A stretch of 10,817 nucleotides of DNA from Flavobacteriaceae bacterium UBA3478 (GCA_002381155.1 DFQX01000095.1:1-10817), one strand, 5' to 3'. Shown: positions 1 through 7,536, numbered from the stretch's first letter. The notes: generated by a model from the letters alone, not told the origin. Made by a program: numbers and translations.

Positions 1-59
1 AAGGCTTATCTCAAGTATTTGTCAAATTAAGCCTAACTTTAAAAGACTAAATTATTGTT

Positions 60-1067
60 ATGAACAGCGCTTACATCAGAGGATTGGGGTACTATTTACC
101 AGAACAGGTGGTAACCAATGACGATCTTTCAAAAATTATTGAAACCAGTGATGAATGGATTACTGAAAGAACCGGTATTAAAGAAAGACGTTTTGCAGTT
201 AAAGGTAAAGACACCACCACGTCTATGGGTGTTGAGGCTGCCAAAGTAGCTATCGAACGCGCTGGAATCGATAAAGATGAAATTGACTTTATCATTTTTG
301 CTACTCTTAGTCCTGATTACTATTTCCCAGGCCCGGGAGTTCTTGTACAACGTGATTTAGGTTTGAAAACAGTAGGTGCATTAGACGTTAGAAATCAGTG
401 TTCTGGGTTTGTATATGCAATTTCTGTTGCTGATCAATACATCCGTTCAGGGATGTATAAAAACATACTAGTTATTGGTTCTGAATTGCACAGTCAAGGC
501 CTAGACATGACTACTCGTGGCCGATCTGTCTCTGTTATTTTTGGAGATGGGGCAGGAGCAGCAGTTGTTTCAAAAAGTGAAGATGAAAATCGTAAAATAC
601 TTTCTTCTCACTTGCATTCTGAAGGTGCTCATGCCGAAGAATTAGCCTTAATTGCCCCTGGGATGGGTAAGCGATGGGTAACAGATATTCTAAAAGATAA
701 TGACCCGAACGACGAGTCATACTTGCCACATATGAACGGACAATTCGTTTTTAAAAATGCGGTGGTACGTTTTTCAGAGGTGATTAAAGAAGGTCTAGCT
801 CACAATGGTTTAACTAGTTCAGATATTGATATGCTGGTTCCACACCAAGCAAATCTTAGAATAGCTCAATTTATTCAATCCAAATTCGGATTGTCTGACG
901 ATCAGGTTTACAATAACATTATGCACTACGGTAATACTACGGCTGCGTCTATCCCAATTGCCTTAACTGAGGCCTGGGAAAAAGGCAAGGTAAACGCGGG
1001 TGATCTCGTGGTTCTTGCGGCCTTTGGTAGCGGATTTACCTGGGGTAGTGTAGTTATGAAGTTCTAG
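60..1067 (+). CDS. fabH: Ketoacyl-ACP synthase III (FabH family)
   Basis: A 335-residue KAS III enzyme of the thiolase fold. FabH condenses an acyl-CoA primer with malonyl-ACP to start fatty acid synthesis in the cytoplasm. The Cys-His-Asn catalytic set is visible: C114 in NQCSGF, H262 in PHQAN and N292 in GNTTAAS. Other family marks are the N-terminal DEWITERTGI (31-40), the GDGAGAAVV glycine loop (163-170) and the C-terminal GSGFTWGS. Length is normal and the start fits the usual N-terminus. The gene stands alone rather than beside plsX/rpmF, where Bacteroidota often keep a fabH, so it may be a second KAS III with a different primer preference or a role in a specialised lipid; nothing here decides that. 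Its last 14 bases overlap the 3' end of the opposing symporter gene. The first 59 bases of the window hold no gene and no promoter I trust. Confidence 0.9.
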   Translation: MNSAYIRGLGYYLPEQVVTNDDLSKIIETSDEWITERTGIKERRFAVKGKDTTTSMGVEAAKVAIERAGIDKDEIDFIIFATLSPDYYFPGPGVLVQRDLGLKTVGALDVRNQCSGFVYAISVADQYIRSGMYKNILVIGSELHSQGLDMTTRGRSVSVIFGDGAGAAVVSKSEDENRKILSSHLHSEGAHAEELALIAPGMGKRWVTDILKDNDPNDESYLPHMNGQFVFKNAVVRFSEVIKEGLAHNGLTSSDIDMLVPHQANLRIAQFIQSKFGLSDDQVYNNIMHYGNTTAASIPIALTEAWEKGKVNAGDLVVLAAFGSGFTWGSVVMKF

Positions 1068-2517
1068 ATCGAAATAAGTAAAGTAGACTGAAGGTTATTA
1101 TTCCGTTGAGTGGTAATAATTCGTATCCTAGTTTATAATTTCCTAAAAAGTCACTTGGCAAATTAGCGGTCAAGGTAATCAGAATCACCGATGCAATAGT
1201 GATCGGGAAAACCCGATTACCCTTGATTTGATGCGAGGTAAAAAGTCCGAACGCAAATAATCCTAGTAAAGGGCCGTAGGTATATCCAGCCACTGTAAGA
1301 AGACTATCAATTACATTTTGGCCTACCCAGTAACTAAAGGCGATGATTACCAAGATCAGAAGAATCGCTACCCCTAGGTGAATCCACTTTCGTTTTTGGA
1401 TCGTTGCTCTGGAGTTGTCATTTGCCAAGTCTAGAAAGTCAAAGCATATGGATGTAGTTAGTGAGGTAAGCGCACTGTCAGCACTGCTGTATGCCGCGGC
1501 TATTAGTCCTAAGAAGAAGGATATAGAAACAAGAATTCCTAAGTTCCCTTTCAGTGCGATTTCTGGAAATAATAAATCGGTTCTAGTAACCCCATTTTGA
1601 GTAGGTATGCCAATTCCCATCACCTCTGCGTAAGAATAGAGTAGTGCCCCTAAAAATATAAATAGAGTGGTCACTACCACTAATACGGTACTGAAAACAA
1701 GCATGTTTTTCTGAGCTTCTTTCAAATTTCTACAGCTTAGATTTTTTTGCATCATATCTTGATCGAGCCCGGTCATGCTAATGGTGATAAACATTCCGCC
1801 GATTAGGGATTTGAGAAAGAAATCACTTCTGCCGAAGTCTTCGGTGACCCAAACTTGACTCATACTTTCAAAGGAAGCAGAAGATAAATACTGAGAAACG
1901 CTGAAATTCAACTCGTCTAAAATGAGATAGATGCTCAGGCCAACACTAAGAAGCATTAAGAAGGTCTGTAAACTATCTGTGATTACAATCGTTCGAATTC
2001 CACCTCTGAATGTGTAGGCATAAATTAAAGCTACAGAAAGAATAACGGTAGCCTCTAGTGGTACTCCAAGTGGTTCAAATAGATAGGTATGCAACACAAG
2101 TGCTACCAAATAAAGCCTGAAAGAAGCTCCGATCACTCTTGATATTAAGAAATAGAAGGCTCCGACTTTTTGGGTACTTGGGTTGAATCTTTCACTCAAA
2201 TAGCTGTAAATGGATGGGAGGCGAAGTTTGTAATAAATCGGTAATAGGATGTAGGCGACGACAAGGTATCCGAAAAAATAACCGATTACTACTTGAAGGT
2301 AAGTGAAGCTCGTTTGACCCACCCAGCCCGGAACCGAAATAAAGGTCACTCCAGATAAAGAAGCGCCTACCATACCAAAAGCAACGAGATACCAAGGTGA
2401 GTTCGAATTGGCTTTAAAGAAGGCCTCGTTAGAGTCGCTTTTACCTGTAAGGTATGAGATCACAAACAGTAAACCGAAATAACCAATAAGAAGAATAAAA
2501 ATTTGAGTGGGATTCAT
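1054..2517 (-). CDS. Sodium:solute symporter (SSS family)
   Basis: A 487-residue polytopic inner-membrane protein with about 13 hydrophobic segments, as expected for Na+-coupled SSS transporters (LeuT-fold; SGLT, PutP, PanF and others). The first helix starts near residue 5; the broken TM1-type segment reads GMVGASLSGVTFI (48-60). The conserved GLDQDMMQKNL (250-260) matches the family DQ..MQ motif. The TM8-type helix with SSADSALTS (344-352) supplies the small and hydroxyl residues of the Na2 sodium site. RGGIRTIVITDSLQ (171-184) is another family signature. Substrate cannot be read from the sequence: sugars, amino acids, monocarboxylates and sialic acid are all possible within the family. 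It is divergent from recR, with 25 bases between start codons, and convergent with fabH. I found no convincing promoter in the short upstream gap; it would have to overlap recR. Confidence 0.88.
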   Translation of the reverse strand: MNPTQIFILLIGYFGLLFVISYLTGKSDSNEAFFKANSNSPWYLVAFGMVGASLSGVTFISVPGWVGQTSFTYLQVVIGYFFGYLVVAYILLPIYYKLRLPSIYSYLSERFNPSTQKVGAFYFLISRVIGASFRLYLVALVLHTYLFEPLGVPLEATVILSVALIYAYTFRGGIRTIVITDSLQTFLMLLSVGLSIYLILDELNFSVSQYLSSASFESMSQVWVTEDFGRSDFFLKSLIGGMFITISMTGLDQDMMQKNLSCRNLKEAQKNMLVFSTVLVVVTTLFIFLGALLYSYAEVMGIGIPTQNGVTRTDLLFPEIALKGNLGILVSISFFLGLIAAAYSSADSALTSLTTSICFDFLDLANDNSRATIQKRKWIHLGVAILLILVIIAFSYWVGQNVIDSLLTVAGYTYGPLLGLFAFGLFTSHQIKGNRVFPITIASVILITLTANLPSDFLGNYKLGYELLPLNGIITFSLLYLFRSRTS

Positions 2518-2530
2518 GAGTCGCTTCTAG

Positions 2531-2538
2531 TATTTTTG
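2531..2538 (+). promoter_or_regulatory. Putative -7 element for recR
   Basis: TATTTTTG is a perfect match to the Bacteroidota -7 consensus TAnnTTTG and ends 4 bases before the recR ATG. No TTG lies at the usual 19-21 base distance; the nearest TTTG (2502-2505) is 25 bases upstream. If used, the transcript would start at or next to the start codon. The G is the centre of a small palindrome, ATTTTTGAAAAAT (2532-2544). Confidence 0.5.
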
Positions 2539-2542
2539 AAAA

Positions 2543-3157
2543 ATGGAATATGGCTCAAAGTTATTAGAAAATGCGGTGAATGAAATTTCATTGCTCCCTG
2601 GGATTGGAAAACGTTCTGCACTCCGTTTAGCATTACATTTATTAAATAGACCTCAGACTCAGACTGAAGACCTTTCTAGAGCCTTGCTCTCCTTACGAGA
2701 AAACTCTAAAAATTGTAAACATTGCCATACACTATCGGACACCGAAATTTGTCAAATATGTGAGGATCCTAGAAGAGATATCGGGATCTTGTGCGTAGTT
2801 GAAGACATTAGAGACGTGCTTGCAATTGAGGGTACTTCTGAATTCAGAGGGAGATACCACGTTCTTGGAGGTAAGATTTCTCCGATGGATGGGATTGGAC
2901 CTTCGGACCTTACTATTGATTCTCTGATTTCACGAGTGAAGACAGAGGGGATTACTGAGCTTATTTTTGCACTGAGTTCTACTATGGAAGGAGATACGAC
3001 TAACTTTTACATTTACAAGCAATTAGCTGGTCTTAGTCTTAAGTTTTCTACCATCGCTAGAGGTATAGCAGTTGGTGACGAACTTCAATACGCAGATGAA
3101 ATAACCCTTGGCCGAAGCATTTCTAATCGTATTCCGCTCGACTACGATAAAGGATAA
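2543..3157 (+). CDS. recR: Recombination mediator protein RecR
   Basis: RecR forms a ring-shaped clamp that works with RecO (and RecF) to load RecA onto gapped single-stranded DNA during recombinational repair. At 204 residues the length is typical. Visible in order: an N-terminal helix-hairpin-helix (LPGIGKRSALRLALHLL, 18-34); a zinc finger with C58, C61, C70 and C73; a TOPRIM domain from about residue 79, including the acidic VVEDIRD (85-91) and EGDTTNFY (149-156); and the C-terminal signature RGIAVGDELQYADEITLGR (173-191). The start at 2543 fits the family N-terminus and sits just after a putative -7 element. The gene precedes the E2 acyltransferase by 17 bases, but that gene has its own promoter-like element, so co-transcription is possible rather than certain. 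Confidence 0.97.
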   Translation: MEYGSKLLENAVNEISLLPGIGKRSALRLALHLLNRPQTQTEDLSRALLSLRENSKNCKHCHTLSDTEICQICEDPRRDIGILCVVEDIRDVLAIEGTSEFRGRYHVLGGKISPMDGIGPSDLTIDSLISRVKTEGITELIFALSSTMEGDTTNFYIYKQLAGLSLKFSTIARGIAVGDELQYADEITLGRSISNRIPLDYDKG

Positions 3158-3161
3158 TTGC

Positions 3162-3169
3162 TAACTTTG
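3162..3169 (+). promoter_or_regulatory. Putative -7 element for the E2 acyltransferase operon
   Basis: TAACTTTG is a perfect TAnnTTTG match in the 17-base gap after recR, ending 5 bases before the ATG at 3175. No clear -33 TTG is present at the expected distance. It would give a nearly leaderless mRNA for the E2 - exonuclease - FAH - cinA run, separate from recR transcription. Confidence 0.5.
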
Positions 3170-3174
3170 TAGCC

Positions 3175-4551
3175 ATGGCGAAAATTGAGATTCGACTTCC
3201 TGAAATGGGCGAAAGCGTAGCTGAGGCTACGATAACCAATTGGATCAAATCGGTAGGTGACCGTGTAGAAGAAGATGAGGTTATTGTTGAGGTGGCTACC
3301 GATAAAGTTGACTCTGAAGTAGTTAGTGAATATGCCGGTGTTTTAATTGAGCACCGATTCGCTATTGATGAGGTGGCTGAGGTAGGAGCTGTGATTGCTA
3401 TCATAGAGACTGAAGGGGGATCGGATTCGTCTGTTGAAACTGAATCTATTTCAGTTCAAAATCTGTCAGAGCCTGAGTCTACGAAGCAATCAGAAGAACC
3501 TGAAAGGGAAGAGTTAACTCCTGAAGTTATCGAGGCTGTTGAATCTCCGATAGCTAGCCATTTTTCAAAACCTATTGCTTCATCGGGCCTATTATCTCCA
3601 CTGGTTAGAAATATGGCGAGGGAAGAGGGGGTTTCTGATGAAGAGTTAAGTCAAATTCAAGGTACGGGACTCGACGGTAGAGTTACAAAATATGACATGA
3701 TGGCCTATCTCGAAAAACGCGGTGGTTCGCTATCTGTTTCAGCTGTTCCTTCTGAGATAACTACACCCGTAAAAGAATCCAAACCAATTGCGCCTAGCGC
3801 ACCTGTAAAACCAGCATCAATTCCTACTGCTGTTCCTGCCTCTGGAGATGAGATCATAGAACTGAACCGAATGGCAAAGCTCACTGCAGATCATATGATT
3901 GGTAGTTTGCAGACCTCTGCCCATGTTCAAAGTTTTATCGAAGTGGATATGACTAAGGTCGTTGAATGGAGAGCAGCAATAAAAGATCAATTTGAGCGAA
4001 CTCATGGTGAAAAGCTAACTTTTACTCCTATCTTCTTTGAAGTAGTAGCCAAGGCTTTGAAAGCTTTCCCGATGTTGAATATTCAGTTTGACGGAGAGAA
4101 AATTATTAAGAAAGCTTCAGTAAATCTGGGAATGGCAACTGCCCTAGAAGACGGTAACCTGCTTGTTCCAGTCATCAAAGACGCAGATACTTTGAATTTA
4201 GTTGGCTTAGCTAAGAAGGTTAATGATCTAGCGGCTAGAGCTCGAAAGAGTGCCCTTAAGCCTGACGAAGTGATGCAAGGCACGTATACGATTACGAACA
4301 TCGGCTCTTTTGGTAGTGTTATGGGAACTCCGATTATTCCTCAACCGCAGGTAGCTATATTAGCTATCGGTGCAATTAGAAAAGTCCCTGCTGTGGTTGA
4401 TACTGATCAAGGTGAATTCATTGCAATACGCCATAAGATGTTCTTGTCTCACTCCTATGATCACCGCGTGGTGAATGGAGCACTAGGAGGGCTATTCATC
4501 AAGCATGTAGCTGATCTCCTCGAAAATTGGTCGATGGATCGAAAAGTATAA
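3175..4551 (+). CDS. 2-oxo acid dehydrogenase complex, dihydrolipoamide acyltransferase (E2)
   Basis: E2 is the core of 2-oxo acid dehydrogenase complexes and moves the acyl group from E1-bound thiamine diphosphate via a swinging lipoyl arm to CoA. The 458-residue protein has one lipoyl domain (1-80, lipoylated K44 in ATDKVDSEV), a Glu/Ser-rich linker, a peripheral-subunit-binding domain (139-178, GLLSPLVRNMAREEGV and GTGLDGRVTKYD), a Pro/Ala-rich linker (187-224), and the catalytic domain (about 226-458) with TNIGSFGS (374-381) and the active-site segment SYDHRVVNGALGG (427-439). The usual HxxxDG reads H430-V-V-N434-G here, Asn replacing Asp. A single lipoyl domain and no E1 or E3 nearby leave the substrate open: branched-chain oxo acids (BkdB-like) are my best guess, with pyruvate or 2-oxoglutarate possible. 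It leads a tight run of + strand genes. Confidence 0.92.
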   Translation: MAKIEIRLPEMGESVAEATITNWIKSVGDRVEEDEVIVEVATDKVDSEVVSEYAGVLIEHRFAIDEVAEVGAVIAIIETEGGSDSSVETESISVQNLSEPESTKQSEEPEREELTPEVIEAVESPIASHFSKPIASSGLLSPLVRNMAREEGVSDEELSQIQGTGLDGRVTKYDMMAYLEKRGGSLSVSAVPSEITTPVKESKPIAPSAPVKPASIPTAVPASGDEIIELNRMAKLTADHMIGSLQTSAHVQSFIEVDMTKVVEWRAAIKDQFERTHGEKLTFTPIFFEVVAKALKAFPMLNIQFDGEKIIKKASVNLGMATALEDGNLLVPVIKDADTLNLVGLAKKVNDLAARARKSALKPDEVMQGTYTITNIGSFGSVMGTPIIPQPQVAILAIGAIRKVPAVVDTDQGEFIAIRHKMFLSHSYDHRVVNGALGGLFIKHVADLLENWSMDRKV

Positions 4552-4568
4552 CATCAAAAGTTACTTTC

Positions 4569-5339
4569 ATGGCCTTAGAACTCTCTAAACCGATCTGCTT
4601 CTTCGATCTCGAGACGACAGGTATTAACATTGTTAAAGACCGAATTGTAGAAATTTCAATACTGAAATTGTTTCCTAATGGTAATAGAAAGCAGCAAAGT
4701 TGGTTGGTGAATCCTGAGATGCCGATTCCTGCTGACGCTACTGCTGTTCATGGAATATCTGATGATAAAGTGGCTAATGAACCTACTTTTAAGCAGTTGG
4801 CGCACGAAATATATGATTGGTTTAAGGATGCGGATTTAGCAGGGTTCAATTCAGACCGATTTGATATACCCATGCTCATCGAAGAACTATTGCGAGTCGG
4901 TGTAGATGTTGATCTAAAGAAAATGGTCTCTGTAGATGTGCAGACTATTTTTCACAAAATGGAAAAACGTACCCTTACCGCAGCTTACAAATTCTACTGC
5001 AATAAAGATCTTGAGGATGCACATAGTGCTGAAGCAGACACCCTAGCAACCTATGAGGTTCTCGAAGCGCAATTAAATAGATATGATGATCTCCCTAAAG
5101 ATGTAAAGTCACTATCTGAATTTACCTCGAGACAAGATCGAGTAGATTTTGCGGGTATGCTTACGAAAGATGAGAATGGAGTCCCTGTTTTCAACTTTGG
5201 CAAACACAAAGGAGTTCCTGTATTAGAAGTTCTAGAAAAAGAACCGGGTTATTTCGGATGGATTTTAGGAGCTGACTTTCCGCTTTATACCAAAAAGGTG
5301 CTCACTCAAATCAAATTAGGAACCTATTTTAAATCCTAG
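4569..5339 (+). CDS. DEDDh 3'-5' exonuclease (DnaQ-like) with ExoX-like C-terminal domain
   Basis: A 256-residue nuclease of the DnaQ/epsilon-type exonuclease superfamily. The DEDDh residues are present: D13 and E15 in FFDLETTG, N94 and D99 in GFNSDRFDIP, H152 and D157 in HSAEADT. These coordinate two metal ions that hydrolyse DNA or RNA 3' ends. After a linker (about 172-205), the tail FNFGKHKGVPVLEVLEKEPGYFGWIL (208-233) matches the small domain found at the C-terminus of ExoX-like exonucleases. It may therefore act as a stand-alone repair or RNA-processing exonuclease rather than the replicative proofreading subunit, which is an inference. An in-frame ATG at 4527 would add 14 residues but lies inside the E2 gene; 4569 is preferred because the core motif then sits at the usual distance from the N-terminus. 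It follows E2 by 17 bases and precedes the next gene by 2. Confidence 0.88.
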   Translation: MALELSKPICFFDLETTGINIVKDRIVEISILKLFPNGNRKQQSWLVNPEMPIPADATAVHGISDDKVANEPTFKQLAHEIYDWFKDADLAGFNSDRFDIPMLIEELLRVGVDVDLKKMVSVDVQTIFHKMEKRTLTAAYKFYCNKDLEDAHSAEADTLATYEVLEAQLNRYDDLPKDVKSLSEFTSRQDRVDFAGMLTKDENGVPVFNFGKHKGVPVLEVLEKEPGYFGWILGADFPLYTKKVLTQIKLGTYFKS

Positions 5340-5341
5340 CT

Positions 5342-5953
5342 ATGAAACTTATTTGTATCGGTAGAAATTACACGGCTCACATTGAGGAATTAGAAAATGA
5401 GAGGCCAAAAGACCCTGTAGTATTCATTAAAGCAGATTCTGCGGTATTGCCGAAGGAGCAGGACTTTTACCTACCGCCATTCAGCAATAATGTTCACCAT
5501 GAGGTAGAACTTCTTGTTAAGATTACTAAGGTTGGGAAGCATATCGCTAAAGAATTTGCTCACAAATACTACGATGAAGTGAGTCTTGGGATTGATTTTA
5601 CTGCTCGAGATATACAAGATGAATTGAAGTCTAAAGGGCTGCCATGGGAGAAGGCTAAGTCTTTTGACGGATCGGCAGTTATTGGTAAATGGGTTTCAAA
5701 ATCAAACTATAAAGACCTCAATCAGTTAAGTTTTAGTTTAAAGAAGAATAACGAAGTAGTTCAATCGGCTAGTTCAGAACTAATGCTTTGGAAGATCGAC
5801 GAATTAATCTCCTATGTTTCTCAGTTTTTCACCCTTAAAAAAGGAGATATTATATTTTCTGGCACCCCATCTGGTGTTGGTAAAGTAGAAGCAGGAGACG
5901 TATTAGAGGGTTTTATTGAAAATGAATCGTTCTTCAAGGTAGGAGTTAAATAA
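5342..5953 (+). CDS. Fumarylacetoacetate hydrolase (FAH) family protein, short FAHD1-like form
   Basis: A 203-residue single-domain enzyme of the FAH superfamily. Members use a divalent metal to cleave or tautomerise 2-oxo acids with acylpyruvate-like structure; the short FAHD1-type forms include acylpyruvases and oxaloacetate decarboxylases or tautomerases. Metal-ligand candidates are E54 and E56 in HHEVEL and D85 in GIDFTARD. Other signatures are CIGRNY at the N-terminus, PWEKAKSFDGSAVIG (101-115) and the closing loop FSGTPSGVG (172-180). Length matches the compact bacterial form, without the extra N-terminal domain of true fumarylacetoacetases. The substrate is not deducible. Oxaloacetate housekeeping would make sense beside a 2-oxo acid dehydrogenase subunit, but that is a guess from context. 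Its stop codon shares a base with the cinA start (TAATG), which suggests coupled translation. Confidence 0.88.
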   Translation: MKLICIGRNYTAHIEELENERPKDPVVFIKADSAVLPKEQDFYLPPFSNNVHHEVELLVKITKVGKHIAKEFAHKYYDEVSLGIDFTARDIQDELKSKGLPWEKAKSFDGSAVIGKWVSKSNYKDLNQLSFSLKKNNEVVQSASSELMLWKIDELISYVSQFFTLKKGDIIFSGTPSGVGKVEAGDVLEGFIENESFFKVGVK

Positions 5954-7215
5954 TGAAAGCTCTGACTGCAGAAATAATTAGTATTGGAGACGAGCTTCTC
6001 ATTGGGCAAGTCGTTAATACCAATGCTTCGTTTCTCGCTAAATCACTTACTGAATTAGGCATAACGGTTAAGTATATTAGTACTTGTTGTGATACCGTTG
6101 AAGATATTACTTCAGCATTGCAACTAGCTCATAGTCGCGTAAATGTAGTATTGGTTACCGGAGGCCTAGGGCCCACTAGAGATGATGTGACGAAAGCTGC
6201 ACTCTGCCAGTTTTATAATACTGAATTAGTCTTTAATCAGGAGGTTTATAGTCACCTAGAGTATCTCTTCGCCAATTACATCAAGGCGCCAATGAATACC
6301 CATAATCGCAATCAGGCAAAGTTGCCTGAGTCTTGCACTGTTCTATTCAATGATCACGGGACGGCTCCAGGTATGCTGTTTGAGCATAAGGAAGTAATAA
6401 GTGCTTTCATGCCGGGGGTGCCTTTCGAGATGAAAAGTCTATTTGAAAATAAGTTGAAGAAGAAGCTTCTTGAACTACCGGGGCGTACGGCGATTCTTCA
6501 AAAGACCCTTATTACTTATGGGGTAGGTGAGAGCCGACTCGCAGAGCGAATAGAAGACCTAGAAGACTCCCTACCTCAAGGTTTTTCTTTAGCCTACTTA
6601 CCTAATTTTGAAAGAGTGCGTCTTAGGATTACTGCTAAGGTTTTAGCTCACGAGCGTTTTGATGCTGAGCAAAAGGTAAATGCTTTTGCCCAGCAGTTAA
6701 AAGATCGACTTTCTGATTGTTACCAGGGTGAAGAGTCAGAAGGGGGGCTAGAATCGAGAATTCTCCAACTTGCAAAACAAAAAGGGATTCATGTGGTAAC
6801 TGCAGAGAGCTTTACTTCAGGTAGAATAGCATCTACCCTCAGTTCGGTTTCTGGCTCATCGGCCTATTTCTTGGGAGGTTATGTGACTTATGCCACTGCT
6901 ATGAAGTCTTCAGTACTTGGCGTTTCAAAAGATTTAATTGAAGCTCATTCAGTAGTTAGTGCTGAGGTAGCTTGCGCCATGGCCGAAGGTGCGAGATTAA
7001 AATCAGGAGCGGATCTAGCAATTGCTAGTACGGGCAATGCTGGGCCTACCAAAGGAGATTCTGAAGCTGAGGTGGGTCAAATCTACTTGGCAATTTCAAC
7101 TTCGGATAAAACTGAAGCGCATCTTTTTTCTATGGGAACCCATAGAGAACGTGTGATTGGACGCAGTGTGAGTAAGGCCTTAGAGCTTATTTACAATGAA
7201 TTGCTAAATTTATAA
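5953..7215 (+). CDS. cinA: CinA-like protein: MoCF-type domain plus nicotinamide-nucleotide amidase domain
   Basis: A 420-residue two-domain protein. The N-terminal half (1-170) is a molybdopterin-binding-fold (MoCF/COG1058) domain with GDELLIGQVVNTNA (12-25), VTGGLGPTRDDVTK (68-81) and MPGVPFEM (153-160); in CinA this domain is linked to ADP-ribose pyrophosphatase activity. The C-terminal domain (about 265-415) is of the PncC type, which deamidates nicotinamide mononucleotide in pyridine-nucleotide recycling. Its motifs are AESFTSGRIAS (284-294), GSSAYFLGGYVTYA (301-314), VVSAEVACAMAEGA (334-347) and STGNAGPTKGDSEAEVGQI (359-377). Compared with the common AESCTGG and TGIAGP forms, Cys and Gly are replaced by F287 and S289, and Asn stands at N362; I recall similar variants in other flavobacterial CinA proteins. 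The start overlaps the preceding stop by one base. AGGAG occurs 7 bases upstream, unusual in this phylum and perhaps chance. Confidence 0.93.
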   Translation: MKALTAEIISIGDELLIGQVVNTNASFLAKSLTELGITVKYISTCCDTVEDITSALQLAHSRVNVVLVTGGLGPTRDDVTKAALCQFYNTELVFNQEVYSHLEYLFANYIKAPMNTHNRNQAKLPESCTVLFNDHGTAPGMLFEHKEVISAFMPGVPFEMKSLFENKLKKKLLELPGRTAILQKTLITYGVGESRLAERIEDLEDSLPQGFSLAYLPNFERVRLRITAKVLAHERFDAEQKVNAFAQQLKDRLSDCYQGEESEGGLESRILQLAKQKGIHVVTAESFTSGRIASTLSSVSGSSAYFLGGYVTYATAMKSSVLGVSKDLIEAHSVVSAEVACAMAEGARLKSGADLAIASTGNAGPTKGDSEAEVGQIYLAISTSDKTEAHLFSMGTHRERVIGRSVSKALELIYNELLNL

Positions 7216-7223
7216 TCTACTGC

Positions 7224-7254
7224 TTGTGCATTTCTATTTTAACTCCTACATTTG
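7224..7254 (+). promoter_or_regulatory. Promoter of the rpmB - rpmG - DUF4295 operon
   Basis: TTG (7224-7226) is followed after 20 bases by TACATTTG (7247-7254), a full match to the Bacteroidota -33/-7 consensus (TTG, about 20 bases, TAnnTTTG). The start of transcription should fall near 7259-7262, giving a leader of roughly 25-30 bases before the rpmB ATG. A 6-base inverted repeat, TGTGCA (7225-7230) and TGCACA (7253-7258), brackets the spacer; I give it no function. No terminator separates cinA from this promoter, so read-through from upstream is possible. Confidence 0.75.
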
Positions 7255-7289
7255 CACACTCTTAAAATAGGATTTAAAGAACAATAACG

Positions 7290-7526
7290 ATGGCGAAAAT
7301 TTGTGAAGTTACTGGAAAGAAAGTGATGTTCGGTAACAATGTATCGTTCTCGATTAATAAAACGAAGCGTCGTTTTGATGTTAACATCAGCAAGAAACGA
7401 TTCTATGTTCCTGGTGAAGACCGTTGGGTGACGCTTAACGTTTCATCGAAAGGGGTTAAGATTATCGATAAAAAAGGAATCACTGAGGTTCTTAAAGAAT
7501 CAAAGGCTAAAGGTTTCATTAAATAA
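7290..7526 (+). CDS. rpmB: 50S ribosomal protein L28 (bL28)
   Basis: A 78-residue basic protein of the large ribosomal subunit. It starts MAKICEVTGKKVMFGNNVS, the characteristic L28 N-terminus, continues with KTKRRFDVNISKKRFYV (24-40), and has the conserved VSSKGVKIIDKKGI segment (51-64). Length matches bacterial L28. It heads a three-gene ribosomal operon with rpmG 10 bases downstream. The leader has no well-placed Shine-Dalgarno sequence; it is A-rich before the start, as usual in Bacteroidota. Confidence 0.97.
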   Translation: MAKICEVTGKKVMFGNNVSFSINKTKRRFDVNISKKRFYVPGEDRWVTLNVSSKGVKIIDKKGITEVLKESKAKGFIK

Positions 7527-7536
7527 TTAAGTAGCC

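Noticed and set aside
18..41. TTTG (18-21) and TAACTTTA (34-41) as a fabH promoter
   Set aside because: The spacing is only 12 bases and the second element has a mismatch; the upstream context is cut off by the window edge.
536..543. TATTTTTG inside fabH (and another at 2962-2969 inside recR)
   Set aside because: They match TAnnTTTG but lie within coding sequence with no gene start nearby; matches at this rate are expected by chance in A+T-rich DNA.
1095..1119. Inverted repeat TTATTA / TAATAA near the convergent fabH-symporter ends
   Set aside because: Only six A/T pairs with a 13-base loop and no T tract; it is inside symporter coding sequence and too weak to call a terminator.
3123..3404. 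Minus-strand open frame over the E2 lipoyl domain, and similar antisense frames elsewhere
   Set aside because: Low-complexity Ser/Thr/Ile-rich translations opposite clear genes, with no start signals or family features.
4527..4568. Upstream in-frame ATG for the exonuclease
   Set aside because: It lies inside the end of the E2 gene and adds residues not expected before the FFDLETTG motif.
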